From JBCDLI01 sp038745535 (GTDB lineage: Bacteria > Pseudomonadota > Alphaproteobacteria > Rhizobiales > Rhizobiaceae): DNA of 6,033 nt. Below are positions 1-5,479 of this stretch, piece after piece. A program made the position numbers and the translations under genes. Where the stretch lies: the NCBI GenBank assembly GCA_038745535.1, contig JBCDLI010000082.1:1-6033 (forward strand). Reading direction: 5' to 3'. How positions within the stretch are numbered: position 1 is the first letter of the stretch; each line of letters opens with the position of its first letter. A model generated the notes under the pieces. It was not told the origin of the DNA. It saw only the letters and a program-made list of their open reading frames with translations, and searched no databases.

Positions 1-1327
1 AACGGCGTTCAAATCGGCGGCGCAAGAAGATCGCCAGTGAATTCATTGCTAGCAGGAATATCAGAAGGACAATAATTCCACCCCACGCTTTTTCGTAAAA
101 TCCAAATTCGGCGCGTGATGCCCACGTGTAAATTTGCGCGGGCATGGCTGAGTTTGGATCGGTGAAGCCGGCGACAATGCCATCGGGATAGCCGCGCGCG
201 ACGAAACCAACCATTCCGATAAGCAGCAATGGTGCAGTTTCACCAAGAGCCTGTGCAAGGCCGATGATTGTCCCGGTCAAAATTCCAGGTGCCGCGAGTG
301 GCAACACGTGATGGAATACAGCCTGCATTTTTGAAGCGCCGACGCCAAGCGCAGCAGCTCTGATTGATGGAGGTACCGCCTTTAGTGATGCGCGCGTCGA
401 GATGATGATCGTCGGTAGCGTCATCAGCGTCAGCACAAGACCGCCCACAATGGGAGCAGATTGCGGCAGGTGCATAAACTGGATGAATACCGCGAGACCG
501 AGAATGCCGAACACGATGGAAGGAACCGCGGCGAGGTTAGAAATATTGACCTCAATGAGATCGGTAAACCAGTTCTTTGGCGCAAACTCTTCAAGATAGA
601 TTGAGGCTGCAACGCCGATCGGTAGTGAGAGCACCAACACCACAAGCATCATGAAGAATGAGCCGACGGCAGATGCGCCAATGCCGGCGCCTCCGGGATT
701 ATCCACGCCGCTGTCTGCACCGGTTAGGAAATTCCAGTTAAATGCCGTGCGGATAACGCCCGCATCACGCATCACATCAACGAGGTCAAGGTCGGTGGCC
801 TGCAGGAACCGACTGTCCACCATGTTGTCACGCGTAAGCCGGCCTTTGAAATACCCGTCCACGCGGGATGATGCCGGAAGCTCAAATGAGACAGACTGTC
901 CAACGAGCGACGGGTCTGACCGGTACTGATCGCGAATGATGCCGCCGGTCTTGCCGAGAATTCTCTCGATTGCGCCGGTATCAAATTCAATCTCAGCGCC
1001 GCCTTCCGCCATCTTCTGAGACAAGGCTTCATTCAGCAGTGCTTCGTAGGCGCGTGTCTTAAGGACTTGGCTTTCAGCGTCGTCGAACTGTTCCTGAGAG
1101 ATTGTGAAGTCAATATCGACAATCGTGTGCGTGAACGCGGGAATGCCAGAGCGAATAATGGACGTCGCGAGCACCACAAGAAACAGCACGCCAATGGACA
1201 TTGCGATAATGCCGTACCAGCGGAAACGCGTTTCGGCTGCGTTGCGGCGCTTTGTGCGCTTTGAAATCTCGGTTTCTAAATTGCCGGACGCGTTTGTGAG
1301 CCCGGCGTCGAATGACGTGTCAGCCAT
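1..1327 (-). CDS. pstA: Phosphate ABC transporter permease PstA, 3' end cut by the window edge
   Basis: Inner-membrane permease that pairs with PstC to form the phosphate channel of the PstSCAB importer. Starting from the ATG at 1327, 442 codons stay open to the window edge; the visible end reads LRRRFERR, so probably only a few residues and the stop are missing. Visible layout: basic cytoplasmic N-terminus, membrane segment about 38-58, a hydrophilic and probably periplasmic segment about 60-215, then about five membrane segments (near 220-245, 262-285, 292-312, 345-375, 413-435). The ABC-permease EAA loop lies at 321-350 (RAAALGVGASKMQAVFHHVLP), and LGETAPLLLIG (361-371) is typical of PstA. 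The N-terminal insert matches what I recall as DUF3333, found in alphaproteobacterial PstA; E. coli PstA is about 296 residues. Its start overlaps the pstC stop by one base (TAATG) with GGGAG 11 bases upstream, so translation is probably coupled to pstC. Identification is firm. Confidence 0.96.
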   Translation of the reverse strand, partial: MADTSFDAGLTNASGNLETEISKRTKRRNAAETRFRWYGIIAMSIGVLFLVVLATSIIRSGIPAFTHTIVDIDFTISQEQFDDAESQVLKTRAYEALLNEALSQKMAEGGAEIEFDTGAIERILGKTGGIIRDQYRSDPSLVGQSVSFELPASSRVDGYFKGRLTRDNMVDSRFLQATDLDLVDVMRDAGVIRTAFNWNFLTGADSGVDNPGGAGIGASAVGSFFMMLVVLVLSLPIGVAASIYLEEFAPKNWFTDLIEVNISNLAAVPSIVFGILGLAVFIQFMHLPQSAPIVGGLVLTLMTLPTIIISTRASLKAVPPSIRAAALGVGASKMQAVFHHVLPLAAPGILTGTIIGLAQALGETAPLLLIGMVGFVARGYPDGIVAGFTDPNSAMPAQIYTWASRAEFGFYEKAWGGIIVLLIFLLAMNSLAIFLRRRFERR

Positions 1328-2808
1328 TATTCATACTGCTCCCGGTATTTGCGGACGATGTAGAGCGCGATAACGTTGAGCCCGAGCGTCATCACAAACA
1401 AGGTGATGCCGAGGGCAAAGGCGACAAGCGCTTCGGGCGAAGCAAAGTCACTGTCACCTGTTAGCTGCGATACAATCTTTGCGGTGACGGTCGTCATAGC
1501 TTCGAACGGATTGAGGCTTAGGCGTGCTGCTGCCCCAGCGCCGAGGACCACGATCATCGTTTCGCCGATGGCGCGAGAGGCCGCGAGAAGAATAGCACCC
1601 ACAATGCCAGGCAATGCGGCCGGCAAGATGACCTGCTTTATCGTTTCAGATTTTGTTGCGCCGAGACCGTAGGAACCGTTTCGCAGAGCTTGAGGCACGG
1701 CATTGATAATGTCGTCTGATAGCGAGCTTACAAACGGGATGAGCATGATGCCCATGACCAATCCTGCCGTCATGACAGCGCGTCCGCCGCCCTGCCAGTC
1801 AACGCCGAGCGGGCCGCCGTCGCCAAAAATGCTGACGAGAAACGGTCCGACTGTGAGAAGTGCAAACAGCCCGTAAACGATGGTGGGGATGCCGGCGAGC
1901 ACCTCCAAAAGCGGCTTCACAACGGCACGTACGCGTGGCGATGCATATTCAGACAAGTAGATCGCTGAGAACAAACCGATGGGGACAGCAACCGCCAGCG
2001 CGACAAGCGAAATGTAGAATGTGCCCCACAAGAGCGGCACAACGCCGAGCTCCGACGCACCACCACGACCCGAAAAGCTCGGCGCCCATTCGGTGCCGAA
2101 GAAGAAATCCCAAGCGGGGTAAAGCCGGAAGAATTCGAGAGTATTGAAGACCAGCGAAAAGACAATCCCGACCGTCGTTAAAATAGCGATGGAGGCGGCA
2201 GCAACGAGCAATGCGCGCACTCCCTTCTCGACGACGTTTCGCGCACGAAAGCGCCCATGAATTTCACGCCAGCCCCAAAACGCGCCTGCCAAGGCGACCA
2301 CCAGTGCGACGACGGTCATCAACAGCGAGCCGGTTGCGTTCATGGTGCGATAGGATTGGGCTGCGCGGATCACAGGCTGGGTGAGTTGGGATGTAACTAT
2401 AGCACCAGCAGACCGAAGCCGCTCGGTTACATCTGTGAAGTCTGCGCGAGCGTTACGGGCAAACTCCTCGGTCATCGCTCCGTTTTCCACCGCTTGGTCG
2501 AGACCTTCCGCTGTGCGTCGCACTTCAGCGAGCACCAGACCACGGGTCGAACCTTCTGCAATGGAGGCCTCGGGGATGAGCGAGGACACTTGGTTTCCAA
2601 CCACGATGGGCTGGGCGATTAGCCACGCAACGAGGAGAAAGAAAGTAGGGACAGCCGCTTTCATCGCGACGTTTGTACCGTAGTAAGACGGCAAGGAATG
2701 CAGTTCCTTCTGATCTCCGCCAACCGCAGCCAGCGCTTTTGATCGACCGAGAAAGTAACCTATCGCCGCAATTGATGCGATGATGGCCAAAAGCCAAGGA
2801 AGCGGCAT
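1327..2808 (-). CDS. pstC: Phosphate ABC transporter permease PstC, long alphaproteobacterial form
   Basis: Inner-membrane permease partner of PstA in high-affinity phosphate import. The 493-residue product is much longer than E. coli PstC (about 319). Visible order: membrane segment 3-20, second membrane segment about 51-70, a hydrophilic helical stretch 72-157, a third membrane segment about 160-180, then the conserved permease core with segments near 200-222, 259-287, 297-322, 343-363, 401-423 and 461-485. The core holds LLEVLAGIPTIVYGLFAL (300-317), highly characteristic of PstC, and the EAA loop around 377-405 (NGSYGLGATKSETIKQVILP). The first 190 or so residues correspond to what I recall as DUF3708. 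The ATG at 2808 has GGGAG six bases upstream (2815-2819), which supports this start. It lies 78 bases after pstS, behind a stem-loop, and overlaps pstA by one base. Identification is firm; the role of the N-terminal extension is unknown to me. Confidence 0.97.
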   Translation of the reverse strand: MPLPWLLAIIASIAAIGYFLGRSKALAAVGGDQKELHSLPSYYGTNVAMKAAVPTFFLLVAWLIAQPIVVGNQVSSLIPEASIAEGSTRGLVLAEVRRTAEGLDQAVENGAMTEEFARNARADFTDVTERLRSAGAIVTSQLTQPVIRAAQSYRTMNATGSLLMTVVALVVALAGAFWGWREIHGRFRARNVVEKGVRALLVAAASIAILTTVGIVFSLVFNTLEFFRLYPAWDFFFGTEWAPSFSGRGGASELGVVPLLWGTFYISLVALAVAVPIGLFSAIYLSEYASPRVRAVVKPLLEVLAGIPTIVYGLFALLTVGPFLVSIFGDGGPLGVDWQGGGRAVMTAGLVMGIMLIPFVSSLSDDIINAVPQALRNGSYGLGATKSETIKQVILPAALPGIVGAILLAASRAIGETMIVVLGAGAAARLSLNPFEAMTTVTAKIVSQLTGDSDFASPEALVAFALGITLFVMTLGLNVIALYIVRKYREQYE

Positions 2809-2819
2809 CGAAAACTCCC
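2809..2819 (-). promoter_or_regulatory. Ribosome binding site of pstC
   Basis: On the minus strand GGGAG occupies 2819-2815 and is followed by six bases before the ATG at 2808. The same motif and spacing precede pstS, which supports both start choices. Confidence 0.75.
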
Positions 2820-2840
2820 GTCGAAAATCAGAAAGAGGTA

Positions 2841-2870
2841 AAAGGAAACGGGGTAGCTATCGCCACCCCG
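2841..2870 (-). terminator. Stem-loop between pstS and pstC, possible attenuating terminator or mRNA 3'-end stabiliser
   Basis: In the minus-strand transcript, 2870-2862 pairs with 2857-2849: a nine-pair stem (CGGGGTGGC with GCTACCCCG, including one G-U wobble) closed by a four-base loop at 2861-2858. TTTCCTTTT follows immediately (2848-2840). It begins 16 bases after the pstS stop codon. The U run is interrupted by two C, so termination would probably be partial. In transporter operons such a hairpin commonly lets the binding protein be made in excess over the membrane subunits; that role here is an inference. Confidence 0.6.
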
Positions 2871-2886
2871 CCTACCAAAATTTTGA

Positions 2887-3918
2887 TCAGTTCATGACCT
2901 GACCGGCAGCAACAGCAGCTTGTGTCGCTGCAAGTTCAGGGTCAGAAACGAGACCGTAGTTTGCGAGCGGGCTATCAGCACCAGCCATTTCGTCGGAAAC
3001 GAAGAATGAAGCGTATTCCTGAAGACCTGGGATCACTCCGATGTGCGCCTTCTTGATGTAGAAGAACAGCGGACGAGAAACGGGGTACTCACCGGACGCG
3101 ATCGTTTCCGTTGATGGAGCCACGCCACCCATGGTGGCAACTTTCAGCTTGTCGGTGTTGTTCTCGTAGAATGCGAGACCGAACACGCCGATTGCGTTCT
3201 CGTTTGCATCGATTGAAGCAAGTGTTTCTGTGTAGTCGCCGTCAATGTCGACTGAACGACCGTCGGTACGAACTTCAAGACATGCATCTTCTGCATCGTC
3301 TTCGCTCATGCCAGCAGCCATCATGGCTTCCATTGCACCAGTTGCTTCACAGCCAGCTGCGATAACCTTTTCCTCAAACACTTCACGTGTGCCGTGCTTT
3401 GTGCCCGGAATGAACGCAAGGATTTCAGCTTCTGGAAGATCAGAATTGAAATCGGACCACATGGTGTGTGGGTTGTCTACGAGTTCGCCGTTGACCATAA
3501 CCTTTGGCGCGAGCGCGTTGAACATGTCGGATGGTGAGAAAGCAGTGAACGCAGGACCATCGATTTGCGAGGCAAAGACGATGCCGTCGTAACCAATGCG
3601 TACTTCGATGATGTCGGTAACGCCGTTTTCGGCACATGCTTCGACTTCGCTTTCACGAATTGCGCGGGATGCGTTTGCAACGTCGATTGTGTTAACGCCA
3701 ACGCCTTCGCAGAAACGCTTGAGACCGGACGACGAACCGCCGGACTCAACCACTGGTGTTGGGAAATCGGTGTTGTCGCCAAAAGCTTCTGCAACGATTG
3801 AAGCGTATGGCAGTACAGTGGATGAACCAGCGACCTGTACCTGATCACGTGCATGCGCAACAGTGGTGAGCGCAGTCGCGCTAACAGCAGCGACAAGCGC
3901 TAATTTCAAAGATTTCAT
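2887..3918 (-). CDS. pstS: Periplasmic phosphate-binding protein PstS
   Basis: Substrate-binding protein of the Pst importer: it captures orthophosphate in the periplasm and delivers it to PstC-PstA. I start it at the ATG at 3918 (343 residues), not at an in-frame ATG at 3990. The 3918 start has GGGAG six bases upstream and opens directly with a Sec-type signal peptide: MKSLK, a hydrophobic core, and a likely cleavage after AHA (residue 23). The 3990 ATG lies inside the PhoB-box array. The mature protein begins RDQVQVAGSSTVLPYA, the typical PstS opening. Probable phosphate-contacting stretches are GSST (31-34), SGGSSSG (59-65) and GTKHGTREVF (172-181). There are four cysteines (70, 95, 190, 213), which could form disulfides in the periplasm. 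No lipobox is present, so it should be soluble. Expression is probably PhoB-dependent from the boxes upstream. Identification is firm. Confidence 0.97.
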   Translation of the reverse strand: MKSLKLALVAAVSATALTTVAHARDQVQVAGSSTVLPYASIVAEAFGDNTDFPTPVVESGGSSSGLKRFCEGVGVNTIDVANASRAIRESEVEACAENGVTDIIEVRIGYDGIVFASQIDGPAFTAFSPSDMFNALAPKVMVNGELVDNPHTMWSDFNSDLPEAEILAFIPGTKHGTREVFEEKVIAAGCEATGAMEAMMAAGMSEDDAEDACLEVRTDGRSVDIDGDYTETLASIDANENAIGVFGLAFYENNTDKLKVATMGGVAPSTETIASGEYPVSRPLFFYIKKAHIGVIPGLQEYASFFVSDEMAGADSPLANYGLVSDPELAATQAAVAAGQVMN

Positions 3919-3929
3919 GGGATACTCCC
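3919..3929 (-). promoter_or_regulatory. Ribosome binding site deciding the pstS start
   Basis: GGGAG at 3929-3925 on the minus strand lies six bases before the ATG at 3918. It selects this start over the in-frame ATG 72 bases upstream, which has no comparable motif and sits in the operator region. Confidence 0.75.
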
Positions 3930-3937
3930 GGAGAGAT

Positions 3938-3965
3938 TTAGTATTGAAGACGTGACCCCTGTCGC
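3938..3965 (-). promoter_or_regulatory. Weak candidate sigma-70-like promoter close to pstS
   Basis: On the minus strand GCGACA (3965-3960) and TACTAA (3943-3938) are separated by 16 bases, each matching four or more of six consensus positions. If used, it would give a very short leader and a PhoB-independent basal transcript. Alphaproteobacterial promoters are poorly predicted by eye, so this is only a candidate. No good -10 is visible at the position expected directly after the PhoB boxes; TTAGGC (3983-3978) sits there but matches poorly. Confidence 0.18.
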
Positions 3966-3992
3966 GCCCTGAGCACCGCCTAACGGTCACGT
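3950..3992. repeat. Perfect 8-base inverted repeat in the pstS leader/promoter
   Basis: ACGTGACC at 3950-3957 is the exact reverse complement of GGTCACGT at 3985-3992, with 27 bases between them. The right arm overlaps the last PhoB-box repeat. It could form a stem in the leader RNA if transcription starts upstream of it, or be a two-site operator; chance is also possible for arms this short. Confidence 0.4.
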
Positions 3993-4032
3993 GTGAGAGG
4001 TTTATGACAGTGACATAACGCTTTTATGACAG
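3989..4032 (-). promoter_or_regulatory. PhoB-box array (four 11-base units) controlling pstS
   Basis: Read on the minus strand from 4032, successive 11-base units are CTGTCATAAAA (4032-4022), GCGTTATGTCA (4021-4011), CTGTCATAAAC (4010-4000) and CTCTCACACGT (3999-3989). Units 1 and 3 carry a perfect CTGTCAT half-site. Against the known 18-base Pho box (CTGTCATAAATCTGTCAY), units 3 plus 4 match 16 of 18 positions and units 1 plus 2 match 14 of 18. A PhoB dimer binds two head-to-tail 11-base units, so this looks like two boxes in tandem and in phase. The position is right for activating pstS. The array starts one base after the phoR stop codon. Confidence 0.85.
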
Positions 4033-4033
4033 G

Positions 4034-5401
4034 TCAAGCTTCTGTTTTTTGTACTTTTTCTGACATTTCCGGAATAAGCGGAAGCGTGATTGTAAAAGTC
4101 GATCCGAAACCGAGCTTACTCGTGATGGTCATGTCGCCGTCGTGGCGCCAAAGAATGTGCTTCACAATCGCCAATCCCAGGCCCGTTCCCTGCAATTCAC
4201 GGCTTGTTTGAACATCAACGCGGTAAAACCGCTCGGTCAGACGCGGAATATGCTCGGGTTTAATACCTTCACCGTCGTCTTTAACCGAAACACGAACGCA
4301 CATGCGGCCGTATTCTTTGACATCGGGCTCAATCAGCACATCAACCTGCCCGTCTTTCCGGCCGTACTTGATGCCGTTTTCAATGAGGTTCTCAAAGACT
4401 TGAATGAGTTCATCGGAGTCCCCGCTAACGCGAAGCGATGCGCTGAGAAGTTGCTCGTCGTCGAAATTAAGTGTGACACCACGTTTTTGAGCTGTCGGGT
4501 TTAACGCGCTGCGAACGTGGAAGAGGACGTCGGCAAGATTGACCGGCCCAAAACTTGAGCGGCCGGATGCCGTTTCCATGCGGCTAAGCGAAAGCAAATC
4601 CGATATCAGCCGATCCATGCGGTCTGCCTGCTCGAGCATGATCGCAATAAAGCGCTCACGTGCCTCGGGATCATTTCGGGCTGCACCGGACAACGTCTCC
4701 AGATAGCCCTTGAGTGAAGTCAGCGGCGTTCGAAGCTCGTGGCTGGCATTGCCAACGAAGTCCGAGCGCATCTTCTCAAGACGCCTTGCTTCGCTCAAGT
4801 CACGGAAATGCATCATGCAAAGCGCATCTGAGCCAACCGGAACCACGCTAACAGAGAACCGATTTTCCTGACCGGCGCTGCGCGATGAGAACTCGATCTT
4901 TGAAGGCTTGCGAAATGTAATGCCGTTACGGACCGCGTTTTGCACTTCCGGTGCGCGAAACTTCACCAGTGCGGATGTATCTGCTGTCGTGTTCGGAAAT
5001 GTGGCTGCAAAAGATGCATTGAAGTGAAGAATGGCCGCCGTGCCGTCGATTAACACAGCAGGCTCCGGTAACGTATCGATCACGAGCCCGAAGTCCTCGG
5101 TGATTTGATCGGTCCGGGGCAGTTCAGACGAACCGGGAATAATGTCGGTGGACGGCGCCGGGATTGGGTCGGCCTGCGTTTCAACGTCACTGGTTCCACC
5201 GACCAGCAACGAAGCCGCGAGCACAAGTGCGTAAGCGACAAATGCCGCGCTCAACGTCATTTGTCCGCTGAACCAGAGCCCCGCGACCGTGATAAAGCAC
5301 ACGACCAAAACGCCCCACTTACCCGACAGCCGGGTCGCAAGACTTAAAGCCTGCTGGTCTGCCGATTTCACGTCGGATTTGTCTTCGTTTGTAATGGACA
5401 T
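4034..5401 (-). CDS. phoR: Phosphate regulon sensor histidine kinase PhoR
   Basis: Membrane sensor kinase that phosphorylates PhoB on phosphate limitation and dephosphorylates it when phosphate is ample. The 455-residue product has two adjacent membrane segments (about 29-46 and 50-68) with almost no periplasmic loop, fitting a kinase that reads the Pst/PhoU state and not an external ligand. A linker follows, then a PAS-like region about 101-200. The dimerisation/phosphoacceptor domain has SHELRTPLTSLKGYLE, with His221 as the predicted phosphorylated residue. The ATP-binding domain has an N box (ENLIENGIKYG, Asn338/Asn342), G1 (DDGEGI, 375-380), F box (ERFYRVD, 390-396) and G2 (GTGLGLAIVK, 405-414). 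All catalytic motifs look intact. The ATG at 5401 is the first in frame, with only a weak purine stretch (AAGAAAG) upstream. It lies upstream of pstS in the same direction with no visible terminator between, so it may read through into pst. PhoR is preferred over other kinases because of this context. Confidence 0.95.
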   Translation of the reverse strand: MSITNEDKSDVKSADQQALSLATRLSGKWGVLVVCFITVAGLWFSGQMTLSAAFVAYALVLAASLLVGGTSDVETQADPIPAPSTDIIPGSSELPRTDQITEDFGLVIDTLPEPAVLIDGTAAILHFNASFAATFPNTTADTSALVKFRAPEVQNAVRNGITFRKPSKIEFSSRSAGQENRFSVSVVPVGSDALCMMHFRDLSEARRLEKMRSDFVGNASHELRTPLTSLKGYLETLSGAARNDPEARERFIAIMLEQADRMDRLISDLLSLSRMETASGRSSFGPVNLADVLFHVRSALNPTAQKRGVTLNFDDEQLLSASLRVSGDSDELIQVFENLIENGIKYGRKDGQVDVLIEPDVKEYGRMCVRVSVKDDGEGIKPEHIPRLTERFYRVDVQTSRELQGTGLGLAIVKHILWRHDGDMTITSKLGFGSTFTITLPLIPEMSEKVQKTEA

Positions 5402-5479
5402 CGCAGCTTTCTTATAGAATCATCAGCGGCAGGTCGATCTGTTCGATCCCCATCACTGCTGACCGAAAACGACACTGAG
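5402..5479. promoter_or_regulatory. 78-base divergent phoR-ppk2 intergenic region
   Basis: This gap must contain the start signals of both genes unless they lie inside coding sequence. An AT-rich patch near 5412-5420 reads TAGAAT toward ppk2 (5415-5420) and TATAAG toward phoR, both one or two bases from a -10 consensus, but no good -35 is visible for either. A GAATC at 5417-5421 is a GANTC site, the CcrM methylation target of Alphaproteobacteria. TCGATC occurs twice in direct orientation at 5434-5439 and 5443-5448. No convincing PhoB box is present; only degenerate half-sites with wrong spacing are seen near 5460-5477. Promoter assignment is tentative. Confidence 0.35.

Noticed and set aside
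2257..2622. A 121-codon open frame on the plus strand opposite pstC
   Set aside because: It lies entirely antisense to well-supported pstC coding sequence, is rich in His/Cys/Arg as antisense shadows tend to be, and has no family signature.
2876..2885. Short palindrome CAAAATTTTG just after the pstS stop
   Set aside because: It is AT-rich and short, has no loop, and is expected by chance; the neighbouring GC-rich stem-loop is the better-supported structure.
3477..3896. A 139-codon open frame on the minus strand inside pstS
   Set aside because: It is a shifted frame of pstS with a low-complexity Leu/Arg/Ser composition and no recognisable motif.
3919..3990. A 24-residue N-terminal extension of PstS from the in-frame ATG at 3990
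   Set aside because: It would place an arginine-rich stretch before the signal peptide, has no ribosome binding site, and begins inside the PhoB-box array. The ATG at 3918 has a well-spaced GGGAG.
4040..4065. T-rich runs on the plus strand resembling a terminator tail
   Set aside because: They are the complement of Lys/Gln codons at the end of phoR, on the non-transcribed strand, with no preceding stem in either orientation.
4142..4504. A 120-codon open frame on the plus strand opposite phoR
   Set aside because: It is antisense to the intact ATP-binding domain of phoR and shows no motif or ribosome binding site.
5460..5477. A possible PhoB box between phoR and ppk2 (GTGTC and GGTCA on the minus strand)
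   Set aside because: The half-sites are 10 bases apart instead of 11 and the flanking positions do not match; too degenerate to call.
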